A DNA stretch of 64,000 bases. Source: Nitratireductor soli (lineage in GTDB: Bacteria; Pseudomonadota; Alphaproteobacteria; Rhizobiales; Rhizobiaceae). A model generated the notes under the pieces. That model had not been told where the DNA came from. It did no database searches and worked only from the letters and a program-made list of their open reading frames with translations. This document shows positions 37,496 to 48,400 of this stretch, one piece after another. Both the position numbers and the translations under genes were made by a program. The stretch's first letter is position 1; every line of letters begins with the position of its first letter. The stretch lies in NCBI RefSeq assembly GCF_001050155.1, contig NZ_LFVY01000018.1:57356-121355 (forward strand). The letters run 5' to 3'.

Positions 37496-38049
37496 AAATT
37501 CTTGTCTCCCCGGCAGCGAACGATTGTCGGGCTGCAGCCCGCGGGCGTTGCCGCAAGCCGTACTGACAGTCTGTGCCGGATAATTGGAGGTTCGCTGGCG
37601 CTGGCGGCTGCGCGAAAGAATGCCGGAGCACCGTCGATGCGGTGCACATTAATCCGGATCTGTTCCCTATCGCGCCTGAAGCCATTAAATCGCCCGGCAG
37701 AACCGTTTCAACCAAGGCCCGAGCAGCGGGCCAGCTTTTGCTCACAGTGAGCCGGCGCGGACGTTCGAGGTCCGGCCGTTTCTTGAAGTCAGAGCTTCCA
37801 TTGTTGGGGAAACGCCCTGAAGAATTCCTCTGAATCACCGCCCGTGCTTGTTTGCGGCGGCTGAAAATGGTTTGCCCCGATGGTCATCGCCGATTGTCAG
37901 CAGGGACTCAAACCAAGGACGGATGGCGCGATGATTCAAAGCTGCTTTTATGATTTGACAATTGCATTGGCAACCCTGATTTCCATCACGCCTGATGGAG
38001 GCTGGCTGAGCGGCGCTCCGTTTTGAACTGCGTGACCCGTTTGCCTATC
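37496..38049. other. 554-base divergent region between rne and the amidase gene
   Basis: Must hold both promoters and the rne leader, which is long in many bacteria because RNase E autoregulates through its 5' UTR. A TTGACA hexamer occurs at 37955-37960 on the + strand, but no matching -10 is clear. No ORF here is convincing. Confidence 0.6.
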
Positions 38050-39360
38050 ATGCGTTCCATGGCCAAGAAGCAGATGTTCGGCCGGGATGATTCGGGAACA
38101 AAATTGTCATTTTCTTTTGTTTTCATCGCTCCTGATTCGACTGACCCATCGCATGACGCACCGGAGACCAGCGGTTTGCATCGACCGATCATTTTCCTGG
38201 CAGTTTTCCTGAGCGCTGTTCTGCTTGCGCTTCACGGTGCCCAGGCGGCCGCTCCGGCGCTCAAGGCGCATGACTACAAGATGGCCGGTGACCGGCAATA
38301 CACGCGCATCGTCATGCATTTCGATCGGGCGCCGACGGTCAACTGGTTTCTGCTGCGCGATCCGAACCGTCTTGTTCTCGACCTGCCGGCGACGGAGTTT
38401 TCCTTCGACGTGCGCGAACTCGCGCCGCGTGGTCTGGTGACGGGTGTCCAGTACGGCGCCGTCGACGAAGCGCGCGCGCGCATCCTGTTCAACGCAGTAG
38501 GCCCGTTCTCGGTCGAAAAGGCCGAAGTCATGCAGAATGAGAATTCGGACGGTTTTCGTCTGATCATCGAGCTGCGCGCCAGCTCGAACGCCGATTTCGA
38601 CGCCGCATTGCGCGCCAGCATCAGCAAACCGGCGTCATCGCCTGTGCGGGATATAGTGACGGCGAAGAAGCGGTTTACCGTGGCTCTCGACGCCGGACAT
38701 GGCGGGGCCGATGGCGGCGCGCGGGGGATCAATGGCACGGTCGAGAAGACGATTACTCTCATCTTCGCGCTCGAACTGGCAAAAAAGCTAGAAGAAACAG
38801 GATATTATGATGTCGTCCTGACGCGTGAGACCGATCGTTTCCTGCGCCTCGACGAGCGGGTACGCATCGCCCGGGAGAAGAATGCCGATCTGTTCGTGTC
38901 GATCCACGCCGATGCGATCGGCATCCGCAACATGCGCGGCGCAACCGTGTACACGGTTTCCGACAGGGCCTCGGACGCGGCAGCCGCCGCGACCGCAGCG
39001 CGCGAAAACCTATCCGATGAGATCGCCGGGATGGTCGCTGATGACGGGCAGGATGAGGTCGAGGACATACTGGTCGATCTGATTCGGCGCGAGACGCACG
39101 CGTTTTCGATCCGTTTTGCGCGAACCCTGATCGGCCAATTGTCCGACACGATGCAGATGGTGAACAACCCGCATCGCCATGCCGGATTCCGCGTCCTGCG
39201 CGCGCCGGACATTCCTTCGGTTCTGCTGGAACTTGGCTATCTGTCGAACCCCAGTGACGAGGCGCAATTGCGCGATCCGGAATGGCGGACGAAAACCATG
39301 GATGCAATCGTCACTGCGATCGGCTATTTCGCCAAGGCAAAGCTTGGAGCGGGCGGTTGA
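38050..39360 (+). CDS. amiC: AmiC-type N-acetylmuramoyl-L-alanine amidase
   Basis: 436 residues. A hydrophobic segment (IIFLAVFLSAVLLALHGAQAA, about residues 45-65) is a delayed signal peptide or anchor. An AMIN domain follows (about 70-180: DRQYTRIVMHFDRAPTVNWFLL, DPNRLVLDLPATEF), then an Amidase_3 domain with zinc-site residues in VALDAGHGG (His), GTVEKTITL (Glu) and FVSIHADAI (His), and the catalytic Glu in LLELGYLSN. It splits septal peptidoglycan to separate daughter cells. The start is uncertain: ATG 38050 or 38059; TTG 38023 is less likely. mrcA follows in the same direction. Confidence 0.93.
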   Translation: MRSMAKKQMFGRDDSGTKLSFSFVFIAPDSTDPSHDAPETSGLHRPIIFLAVFLSAVLLALHGAQAAAPALKAHDYKMAGDRQYTRIVMHFDRAPTVNWFLLRDPNRLVLDLPATEFSFDVRELAPRGLVTGVQYGAVDEARARILFNAVGPFSVEKAEVMQNENSDGFRLIIELRASSNADFDAALRASISKPASSPVRDIVTAKKRFTVALDAGHGGADGGARGINGTVEKTITLIFALELAKKLEETGYYDVVLTRETDRFLRLDERVRIAREKNADLFVSIHADAIGIRNMRGATVYTVSDRASDAAAAATAARENLSDEIAGMVADDGQDEVEDILVDLIRRETHAFSIRFARTLIGQLSDTMQMVNNPHRHAGFRVLRAPDIPSVLLELGYLSNPSDEAQLRDPEWRTKTMDAIVTAIGYFAKAKLGAGG

Positions 39361-39717
39361 AGTCGTGCGGTTGTTCAACTGTCGGCGTTGCAAGCCTGCA
39401 ACGCTGCGTGGTTTAATGACGGCGCATTTCATTTGCGATTCATTCGCCGTATTTTGCCCACAAGCCTGAGGCAAAAAAAGGCAATGATTTGATGGGTGTC
39501 GGATTCTGAAGCACGCCAGTGCCGGTCCGTTCCAGGACGAAAACGGTGGCGGGAAGGTGAACGGAAAACGTTCAACCCGATGGCCAGGACGGCTGGGGCA
39601 CATTGCGGAGCGGTTTGGTTCTCCGCGGCAGGGCGCACCGGCAAAGATTTGAAATGAGCGACCCGCGCCATATTGCCGGACCGGGCAGGGCGCTGCGGGG
39701 CACGAATTGGAGCGGGC
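39361..39717 (+). other. 357-base region between the amidase gene and mrcA
   Basis: A short hairpin GCGTTGCA/TGCAACGC (39385-39404, loop AGCC) lies 24 bases after the amidase stop but lacks a T-run, so it is at best a weak terminator. I see no gene or clear promoter in the rest. Confidence 0.6.
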
Positions 39718-42177
39718 ATGATACGTCTGATCGGTTATTTCTTTGGCGTCGGCATCGCGCTTGCGTTGCTCGTGGCGGCCGGCATCGCGATCTATATCGG
39801 CGATTTGACCAAGGACCTGCCCGACTATGAGGTGCTGGCGAAATACGAACCGCCGGTGACGACGCGCATCCACGCCGCCGATGGCGAGTTGATGGCCGAG
39901 TTCGCCCGCGAGCGTCGCCTTTATCTGCCGATCCAGGCGGTTCCCGATCGTGTCAAGGCGGCATTCCTGTCAGCCGAGGACAAGAATTTCTACACCCATC
40001 CGGGCGTCGATGTGACCGGTCTGGCGCGTGCCGTTCTGACCAATGCAAGAAATGTCGGTTCCGGCCGCCGGCCGGTCGGCGCATCGACCATCACACAGCA
40101 GGTGGCGAAGAATTTCCTGCTGTCTTCCGACCAGACGATGCAGCGCAAGATCAAGGAAATGGTGCTCGCCTTCCGCATCGAGCAGGCCTATTCGAAGGAC
40201 CGCATCCTCGAACTCTATCTGAACGAGATCTTCTTCGGGCTCGGCTCCTACGGCATCGCCGGCGCCGCGCTGACCTATTACGACAAGTCGGTCAATGAGC
40301 TGACATTGGCTGAATCGGCCTATCTGGCCGCGCTGCCCAAGGGGCCATCCAACTATCATCCGTTCCGCAACACCGACCGGGCCATCGAGCGTCGCGACTG
40401 GGTGATCGATCAGATGGTCGCCAACGGTTATGCGACGAGCGAAGAAGGCGAAAAGGCGAAAGCGACCGGGCTTGACGTCAAGCCGAGACAGCGCGGCGGC
40501 TATCTCTTCGCCGGCGAGTATTTTACCGAAGAGGTGCGTCGCGACATCATTTCCCGCTATGGCGAGGATGCGCTGTACGAAGGTGGGCTTTCGGTGCGCA
40601 CGACGCTCGATCCGAAGTTGCAGCTCTACGCCCGCAAGGCCCTGCAGAACGGCCTTCTGCGCTATGACACGCTGCGCGGATTCCGCGGCCCGTTCAAGCA
40701 GATCGACATTTCCTCCGGCGATTGGGGTGTCCCGCTCGGCGAGGTGGAAATGCTGAGCGATGTGCCTGAATGGCAGCTCGCGGTCGTGCTGGGCGCCGAG
40801 GATGGAATGGTGTCGATTGGCCTGAGGCCGAAGCGGGAAGTGTCCGGCGCGCTTGCCGAAACGCGCGAGACCGGAACCATCGCCGTCGATGACATGCAAT
40901 GGGCGATGCGCCATGTGGTTGATGGAAAGCGGGTCAAGGCCAGCACGCCGTCCGAAGTGCTCAAGCCCGGTGATGTGGTGTTCGTGCAGAAGAAGCCGGA
41001 CACGGAGCGTTCGTGGCAATTGCGCCAGGTGCCCGAGATCGAGGGCGCGCTGGTGGCGATGGACCCGCATACGGGCCGCGTGCTCGCCATGGTCGGCGGC
41101 TTCTCCTATGCGGACTCCCAGTTCAACCGCGCCACGCAGGCCTATCGCCAGCCGGGATCGGCCTTCAAGCCGATCGTCTATGCCGCCGCACTCGACAATG
41201 GCTACACACCGGCATCGGTGGTGCTCGACGCGCCGATTTCGATCCAGGTCGGCAACTCTGTCTGGGAACCGAAGAACTATGGCGGCAAATCGGCCGGCCC
41301 CTCGACCTTGCGGGCGGGCATCGAACGGTCGCGCAACCTGATGACCGTGCGGCTGGCCAAGGACATGGGGATGACGCTTGTCGCCGACTACGCCGAGCAT
41401 TTCGGCCTTTACGACAAGATGCTGCCGGTGCTGGCCATGTCGCTCGGCTCGGGCGAGACGACCGTCATGCGGATGGCTTCGGCCTATGCGGTGATGGCCA
41501 ATGGCGGCAAGCAGATCGTGCCGTCGCTGATCGACCGCATCCAGGACCGTTATGGCAAGACCGTCTACAAGCATGACCGGCGCGAATGCGACGGGTGCGT
41601 GGCTACCGAATGGGACGGGCAGGCGGAGCCGGAGGTGATCAACGACCGCGAGCAGGTGCTCGATCCGATGACCGCCTATCAGATCACCTCGATGATGCAG
41701 GGCGTGGTCCAGCGCGGCACGGCGGTGACCGTTTCCGAACTCGGCCGGCCGATTGCCGGCAAGACTGGTACGACGAACGACGAAAAGGATGCCTGGTTCA
41801 TGGGCTATACGCCGGACCTCGTCGTCGGCGTCTTCATGGGCTACGATACGCCCACGCCGATGGGGCGCGGCTCGACCGGTGGCGGCCTGGCGGCTCCCAT
41901 CTTCAAGGAATTCATGGCGTCGGCGCTGAAGGACATGCGTCCTGTCGATTTTCAGGTGCCCGAGGGCATGAAGCTGATCCCCATCGACCGCAAGACCGGC
42001 ATGCACGCGCAGTCCGGCCAGCCCGGCGTGATCATGGAGGCCTTCAAGCCCGGAACGGGTCCCGCCGACAGCTATTGGGTGATCGGCATGGAAGATCTGG
42101 AGGGAGCCGGGCGGGCGAAGACCATTTCTCCGCAGGCCAACCGCGCCGTGAACTCGGGAGCGGGCGGCCTCTACTGA
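39718..42177 (+). CDS. mrcA: Penicillin-binding protein 1A (glycosyltransferase/transpeptidase)
   Basis: 819 residues, class A PBP. One N-terminal transmembrane helix (FFGVGIALALLVAAGIAIYIG). The glycosyltransferase domain has AEDKNFYTHPGVD (catalytic Glu), ASTITQQVAKNF and KIKEMVLAFRIEQAYSKD. An OB-like insertion follows, then the transpeptidase domain with SxxK at Ser481-Lys484 (GSAFKPI), SRN as the SxN motif and AGKTGTTND as the KTG motif. It builds and crosslinks peptidoglycan. ATG 39718 is the normal start; the frame is open from 39673. prfB follows 118 bases downstream. Confidence 0.96.
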   Translation: MIRLIGYFFGVGIALALLVAAGIAIYIGDLTKDLPDYEVLAKYEPPVTTRIHAADGELMAEFARERRLYLPIQAVPDRVKAAFLSAEDKNFYTHPGVDVTGLARAVLTNARNVGSGRRPVGASTITQQVAKNFLLSSDQTMQRKIKEMVLAFRIEQAYSKDRILELYLNEIFFGLGSYGIAGAALTYYDKSVNELTLAESAYLAALPKGPSNYHPFRNTDRAIERRDWVIDQMVANGYATSEEGEKAKATGLDVKPRQRGGYLFAGEYFTEEVRRDIISRYGEDALYEGGLSVRTTLDPKLQLYARKALQNGLLRYDTLRGFRGPFKQIDISSGDWGVPLGEVEMLSDVPEWQLAVVLGAEDGMVSIGLRPKREVSGALAETRETGTIAVDDMQWAMRHVVDGKRVKASTPSEVLKPGDVVFVQKKPDTERSWQLRQVPEIEGALVAMDPHTGRVLAMVGGFSYADSQFNRATQAYRQPGSAFKPIVYAAALDNGYTPASVVLDAPISIQVGNSVWEPKNYGGKSAGPSTLRAGIERSRNLMTVRLAKDMGMTLVADYAEHFGLYDKMLPVLAMSLGSGETTVMRMASAYAVMANGGKQIVPSLIDRIQDRYGKTVYKHDRRECDGCVATEWDGQAEPEVINDREQVLDPMTAYQITSMMQGVVQRGTAVTVSELGRPIAGKTGTTNDEKDAWFMGYTPDLVVGVFMGYDTPTPMGRGSTGGGLAAPIFKEFMASALKDMRPVDFQVPEGMKLIPIDRKTGMHAQSGQPGVIMEAFKPGTGPADSYWVIGMEDLEGAGRAKTISPQANRAVNSGAGGLY

Positions 42178-42295
42178 CGGGTTCGACGCATAACGCAGCC
42201 TGTCCGCTTTACACGGGCGGGCATGCTCCATATGTTCCGGTCCGATTCAGGGCGAAAGCCGAACCCAGCCACCATATCCGGGGTGTTGATCTGCC

Positions 42296-43424
42296 ATGCG
42301 TGCGGAAACTGAAAATCTTGTCGACGAAATCAAGCAGGCCATAAGCCTGCTGAGGAGGCATCTTTGACTGGGATGCCGCAGTAAAAAGGCTCGACTATCT
42401 CAACGCGCGCGCCGAGGAAGCCGACCTGTGGAACGATCCGCAGGAGGCGCAGAAGCTGATGCGCGAGCGGCAGATGCTGGACGAGAGCATCGTCGGTGTG
42501 CGTTCGCTGACCGCAGCGCTCGAGGACAATACCGGGCTGATCGAGCTTGGCGAGGAAGAGGGCGACGACAGCGTCGTCGCCGAGGCAGAAGCGGCGCTGA
42601 AGGTGCTGCGCGACGAGATCGCCGCGCGCCAGGTGGAAACCCTGCTTTCCGGCGAAGCCGACGGCAACGACGCCTACCTGGAAGTCCATGCCGGTGCCGG
42701 TGGCACGGAAAGCCAGGACTGGGCGCAGATGCTCCTGCGCATGTACACGCGCTGGGCCGAACGCCGGGGCATGAAGGTCGAGGTCCTGGAACTCCACGAC
42801 GGGGAAGAAGCCGGCATCAAATCTGCGACCCTGCAGATCAAGGGACGCAACGCCTATGGTTGGCTGAAGACGGAATCGGGCGTTCATCGCCTGGTGCGCA
42901 TTTCGCCGTTCGACAGCGCCGCGCGCCGCCATACCTCGTTCTCCAGCGCCTGGGTCTATCCGGTCATCGACGAGACGATCGAGATCGACATTCCCGATTC
43001 CGAGGTGCGCATCGACACGTATCGTGCATCGGGCGCCGGCGGGCAGCACGTGAACACCACCGATTCGGCGGTGCGCATCACGCACATACCGACGAACATC
43101 GTCGTGCAGTGCCAGAAGGAGCGTTCACAGCACAAGAACCGGGCGACCGCCTGGGACATGCTGCGCGCGCGCCTGTATGAGCATGAGCTCAAGAAGCGCG
43201 AGGATGCGGCCAGCGCCACGGAGGCCGCCAAGACCGATATCGGCTGGGGGCACCAGATCCGCTCCTATGTGCTGCAGCCCTACCAGTTGGTGAAGGATCT
43301 GCGCACCGGCGTCGAAAGCACCAGCCCGCAGGACGTGCTCGACGGGGCGCTCGATCCGTTCATGGAAGCATCGCTGTCGCAGCGCGTTCATGGCGACGCG
43401 CCCGACGTGCAGGATCTGGCCTAG
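42296..43424 (+). CDS. prfB: Peptide chain release factor 2 (programmed +1 frameshift)
   Basis: 375 residues when the +1 shift is made. The zero frame (42296-42364, 23 codons) meets an in-frame TGA at 42365-42367; after slippage at CTT the ribosome continues with GAC at 42366 and reads to 43424. Downstream landmarks are RF2-specific: [22 protein letters not shown] text ([13 protein letters not shown]), the GGQ motif in [17 protein letters not shown], and the SPF anticodon-like region near [14 protein letters not shown]. It ends translation at UGA and UAA. An ORF called only from 42459 would miss the start. Convergent with the M23 peptidase gene. Confidence 0.95.
42353..42368 (+). promoter_or_regulatory. 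prfB +1 programmed frameshift site
   Basis: AGGAGG (internal Shine-Dalgarno, 42353-42358), CAT, then the slippery CTTTGAC (42362-42368). Low RF2 delays termination at TGA and lets the ribosome slip to make more RF2. In the textbook site the third codon is TAT; here it is CAT. Confidence 0.95.
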
Positions 43425-43472
43425 ACCCAATAGCGGCTGGTGGAATCGTCCCTGCGACCCGCCCCCTGTTCT

Positions 43473-44774
43473 TCAGGAATTGCCGCCTTTCAGATATTGG
43501 GCGATCTTCTTTCCGGCGGCGATAAAGCGGGTCGGGTTCACCGCCGCGCCGGATTTGCGCACTTCGTAATGCAGGTGCGGGCCTGTCGAGCGGCCGCTGG
43601 AGCCGACCTTGCCGACGATCGTGCCGGTGGTGACCGTCTGCCCTTCCTCGACGAGAATTTTGCTCATATGGGCATAGCGGCTGGTCAGCCCGTTGCCATG
43701 ATCGACCTCGACCATGCGTCCATAACCGCCGTTCCAGCCGGCCTTGACGACGCGGCCGGCGCCAGTCGCGCGGACCGACGTGCCTCGGGTGGCGCGGAAA
43801 TCGATGCCGGAATGGTGCGCCAGGCGTCCAAGAAACGGGTCGCGGCGCGTGCCGAAACCGCTCGACACCTGGGTGCCGGGCGCCGGATTGGCGAGCGGCA
43901 TCTGCCCCGCCTGGCGCTTCACTTCACTGAGCTGCGACAATGCGTCGTCGAGCTCGCGCACCTCGTCGTCGAACAATTGCGCGCCGGCGGACGCGACGAG
44001 CGGACCGCCGACATCCTGTTCACCGTATCCGACAGCCACCTTGATGCCTGCCCCCTCGAGGGCCTCGGCAATGGCGCCTGCCGTCTCATAAGCGTTCTCG
44101 GCCAGTGATTTGACGTTGTCGAGCTGCTCGGTCTCGATCGACTTGAGGGCGCGGTTGAGCTTGACGAAAAGCTGGTCGGCCCGGTCGGCGGCAGATAAGG
44201 CCTGGGCAGCGTTGGCGGTTTGCGCGCGCAGCGGCCAGGAAACTGTGCTTTTCGAGGCGGCGGCGAACGCCGAAGCGCTGATGCTTCCGGTCGCTGTCGG
44301 ATCGAGCTCGGGCGACGCATCCGCCTTGATCTGCGGACGCGGGGAGGGCGTGGGGGTGTCCTTGGCTGCGCCGGTTGCGCCGAAGCGTTCGAGAACCGGG
44401 CCCAATCGGCCTTGGCGCTCGGTCAGCCGGTCCTGCCTGGCGATCAGTTCGCCGACCTTTTCCTGCATGAATTGCTGGTCGAGCAGCTGGCGGCTGGTGA
44501 TCCGGTCGACCTGGGCGCGCAACGCCGATATGCGGTCTTCATAGGCTTGCTGCATGCGTGCCTGGCGGGCCATCGTCCCGCCGATCAGGTCGTCGCGCAG
44601 GACCAGATAGGTCGTGGCCAGCAGGTAGCCGATCGCCAACGCCGCGATGGCCGAGCCGAATGCCGCGGCGAGCCAGGGGCGGATGGTGAAATGGCGGATA
44701 TGGTCGCCCCGCGCGATGATGATCGTGTGGGGTTCCTTGCGCCTGCCGAAGACAGCGGATTGCTGAGAAGTCAT
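43473..44774 (-). CDS. M23 family (LytM-type) peptidoglycan peptidase or regulator
   Basis: 433 residues. One transmembrane helix (about residues 34-60: LAAAFGSAIAALAIGYLLATTYLVL) leads to a coiled coil (about 70-125), a helical middle part and a C-terminal Peptidase_M23 domain with zinc ligands HSGIDF (H-x3-D) and HLHYEV (H-x-H). All ligands are kept, so it may be active. Membrane-anchored coiled-coil LytM proteins such as DipM/MepM/NlpD work at the divisome. ATG 44774 is the first ATG; TTG 44777 is adjacent. Confidence 0.9.
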   Translation of the reverse strand: MTSQQSAVFGRRKEPHTIIIARGDHIRHFTIRPWLAAAFGSAIAALAIGYLLATTYLVLRDDLIGGTMARQARMQQAYEDRISALRAQVDRITSRQLLDQQFMQEKVGELIARQDRLTERQGRLGPVLERFGATGAAKDTPTPSPRPQIKADASPELDPTATGSISASAFAAASKSTVSWPLRAQTANAAQALSAADRADQLFVKLNRALKSIETEQLDNVKSLAENAYETAGAIAEALEGAGIKVAVGYGEQDVGGPLVASAGAQLFDDEVRELDDALSQLSEVKRQAGQMPLANPAPGTQVSSGFGTRRDPFLGRLAHHSGIDFRATRGTSVRATGAGRVVKAGWNGGYGRMVEVDHGNGLTSRYAHMSKILVEEGQTVTTGTIVGKVGSSGRSTGPHLHYEVRKSGAAVNPTRFIAAGKKIAQYLKGGNS

Positions 44775-44905
44775 CAAGTGCTCTAGCTTCCATTGAGGGG
44801 AGCAGATTTCGAGCTTGATTACACTTGGTTAGGGTTAATAAAGATTTTCGCCGTGAACACTATTTCGCCCGATTGATCCGGTTGTGCTTCCGTGGCATCG
44901 CGCGC

Positions 44906-45385
44906 TCAGCCGGCCCGGCTGAGCGTTGACAGTGCTTCGAGGACGGCCTCGGCATGACCTGGCACCTTGACCTTGCGCCAGACCTCGGCAATGCGGCCCT
45001 CGGCATCGATGAGGAAGGTCGAGCGCTCGACGCCCATATATTTGCGTCCGTACATGCTTTTTTCGACCCAGACGCCATAGGCTTGCAGGGTCTCCTTGTC
45101 CTGATCCGAGATCAGGTCGATGGTGAGTGCATGTTTGGTCTTGAATTTGTCATGGCTTTTGGCGCTGTCGGGCGACATGCCGAGCACGACGGCACCGTGC
45201 TTTTCGAACTCCGGCTTCAGGGCGGAAAAGTCGATCGCCTCGGCGGTGCAGCCGCTGGTATCATCCTTCGGGTAGAAAAAAAGGACGACAATCTTGCCAC
45301 GCAGATCGGACAATTTGAGTTCACCGCCGCCATCGCGCGGCAACGCAAAGTCGGGTGCTTCGCTTCCTTTGACGGGTTCGGTCAT
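44906..45385 (-). CDS. bcp: Thioredoxin-dependent peroxiredoxin of the Bcp/PrxQ type
   Basis: 159 residues. Start: GSEAPDFALPRDGGGELKLSDLRGK; peroxidatic cysteine in DDTSGCTAEAIDF (Cys46); the catalytic Arg in GVERSTFLID. The resolving cysteine usually five residues after the first is isoleucine here, and no other cysteine is present, so the enzyme must be a 1-Cys type recycled by another thiol. It removes peroxides in the cytosol. ATG 45385 is chosen from several upstream in-frame starts. It is divergent from the large AsmA-like gene. Confidence 0.93.
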   Translation of the reverse strand: MTEPVKGSEAPDFALPRDGGGELKLSDLRGKIVVLFFYPKDDTSGCTAEAIDFSALKPEFEKHGAVVLGMSPDSAKSHDKFKTKHALTIDLISDQDKETLQAYGVWVEKSMYGRKYMGVERSTFLIDAEGRIAEVWRKVKVPGHAEAVLEALSTLSRAG

Positions 45386-45480
45386 TTTCTTTCCCCTGTT
45401 GGTGGATAGGCGATTGAGGGCAGAGATATAATGATGCCGATGGATTCGTCCATCGCTGCTGTGCATTGACGGGAACAGGT

Positions 45481-48400
45481 GTGGATCAACAAGGCGCTAA
45501 TCACAGAAAGGTGCGGTTCAGGCGCGGGGACATTGCGGCTCTTGAAACTTTCCCGTCATCGAAGGGCCGGGCACACAACATGCTGCGGCGCTCTGTCTAT
45601 CTGCGTTGGTGCCGGCGCGCGATGGCGATCATCGTCGGGCTGGGCACGCTTATTATCGTGTTGGCCGTCGCCGTGCAATTCATCGGTGCCGGCGCTATCG
45701 GCCAGGAGCGGCTGCGCGCCGAGGCGCAACGGGCGCTGACGGCGCTTGCCGGCTTCGATGTCAGCACTGAAATGGACGATCTTCGCCTGGTCCTGAGCGA
45801 CCGCAGCCTGGTGGCGCTGGAAGTCAGCGGGCTGCATCTCAGCCGTGCCGAAACCGGCCAGGCGCTGATCGACGCCGAAACGCTGCGATTCGGCTTCAAA
45901 CTGCTGCCGCTTCTGCGCGGGCGTGTCGAGATCGGCAGTGCCGAGATCGCCGGTGCGCGGGTCCAGATGGCAAATCTCACCGGCGCGAACCCGGACGAGG
46001 CCGGCGCTGCCTTGTGGAGCCGCACGATCGCACCAAGCGCGATCCGGGAACAGGTCTTCGACGGGTTGCGCAAAGCCTATCGGCTGAGCGAGCGAACCGG
46101 CACACGCTATCTCACGCTGCGCGATGTCGAACTCGTAGCGGATGCCTCGTCCCGGCGTACCGCACGGATCGACATGAGGGCATCGCTTGCTCCGGCGGGA
46201 AAGCTGGAATTCGACGGGAACGTTGCGGTCGACGGCCGCACGGTTTCCTTGTCCGGCCAGGCCCTGCGGCCAGTCAAGGACGGCCCGATACGCTCGTTCT
46301 CCATGGAGATCGGGTTGCCGCAAAGCGGCATGCTCGAAACGCTGACCGGCACTGAGCCGGACCGGGTCGCCGGCAAGCGACGGCTCGGGGCGCTGAATGT
46401 TTCGCTGGCGGGCGAGGAATCGCGGGTCGGTCTCGGGCAATTGACGCTGCAGATGCGTTTTGAGGATGCATCCGTCGATCTGGGCGAGGACGGCATCCTG
46501 TCGGCGAGTGGCCGCGTCGAGGCCGATATCGCCGCGAACGAAGACGTGATTGCCATCCGGCAGGCCAATCTGGCGATGGGTCGCTCGGCTTTCGCTTTCA
46601 CCGGGCGCGTGGCACCGCTCGATGACGCGCAAGGCTACCGCTTCGATCTCGTGAGCCGCGACGCCAGCGTTGCGCCGCAGGATTCGCCCGAAGCGCCCGT
46701 TCCCTTTGCCGCGCGGGTCGAGGGACGCATCGAGCCCGATGCCGGGCGCATCGTTGCCGATGCGATTCGCATCGTCACCGCCTCGGGGCAGATATCGGCG
46801 AGTGCGGCGGCGACGCTGGAGGCCGGCAAGTCTCCGGGCCTGTCGCTTGCCGTTTACGCCAGCGGCCTGCCGACGAACGAGGTCAAGCAGTTCTGGCCCT
46901 GGTTCGCGGCGCCCGGCGCGCGCAATTGGGTCCTGAGCAATTTGTTCGGCGGCAGGGTAGAGGAGGGGAATCTGCGCCTGCGCGTTCCGCCGGGCCGGCT
47001 TGGCGATGGCCATCCGCTGAACAATGAAGAGGTCAGCGGCGAGTTCAGCGTCGCCGATGCTCGTTTCGATGTCGCCGGGCGCATACCGCCCGTCCGTGAC
47101 GCCATCGGCACGATCAGGTTTCAAGGGTCCGATGTCGATATCTCGATTGCTTCGGGAACCGTTTTCATGCCGAGCGGACGCAGCGTCGCCGCGCAAGACG
47201 GCACGCTGACGATCCGCAACGCGCATTTGCGACCGCGCATCGGCAAGTTGGAGATCGACGTGGAGGGTGAGGCGCCGGGCGTGGTGGAACTCGCCTCCTA
47301 TGAACCGATCGACGCTTCGCACATCATCGACCTGACCCCGGATGACGTTTCGGGACAGGTTACCGGCCACGTGGCCGCGGATATTCCGCTCAGCGACGGC
47401 ATTCCCCGTGACACGCTGCGCTGGCGTGTGGCGCTCGACTATGACGATCTGACGATCACCAAGCCCGTCAACGGGCAGGCTGTTTCCAATGCCAAGGGGC
47501 GGCTGGTCATCGAACCGACGCACGCCGAAATTACCGCCACGGCAAGCCTCAACGGCATCCCGGCGGAGTTGCGGGTGGTCGAACCGCTCGGCGGCTCAAG
47601 CGAGCCTCGCGTGCGCGACATCGTCATGACCCTCGGTGACAAGGCGCGCCAGCGGGTGCTGCCGGGTCTCAACGACATCCTGTCGGGACCGACGAAGGTC
47701 GACTATTCCGTGCTCGATGACGGGCGCAAGAAAATCGCCGTGAAGCTCGACGCCGCCAAGCTGATGCTGCCGTGGCTGAACTGGAGCAAGGGCAGCGGGA
47801 TCCCGGCCACCGCCTCCTTCATCCTGGAGGAGAAGGAAGACGAATTGACGCTGACCGACTTCGTCCTGAAGGGCGAGAGTTTTGCCGCGCAGGGCGCCTT
47901 GACGATCCGCAAGGGTGAACTGGCCAGTGCCCGGTTCGAAAAGGCGCGCCTCAACCGCGGCGACGATTTCTCGGTGACGATCGAACGTTCCGGAAATGGC
48001 TATGCGATTGCCGTTCGGGGTGCCGCGCTCGACGCGCGCTCGGTGCTCAAGCGCTACCTGGACACGAGCAAGGTCGCTGCCGGTGGCGGCGGCGCCGATA
48101 CGACAGCGATCACGCTCGACGCGCGGCTGACAAGCCTTTCGGGCTTCGACGGCGAGACCCTCCGGGACGTGTCGCTGCGCTATTCAGGGGATGGGCGCCA
48201 GACCGGGCGCCTCGAAGCCAAGGCGACGACGCGCGGCGGCGGTGACCTGACCCTGACCCGCGACAGCAATGGGATCGCAGCACGCTCCTCCGATGCCGGC
48301 GCGGTCATGCGCTTCATCGATTTCTACGCCAATATGGAGGGCGGACAGATGCGCATCGCCCTGCAGGAGGGCGGATCGGGGGTGTTGGCCGGCACGGTTG

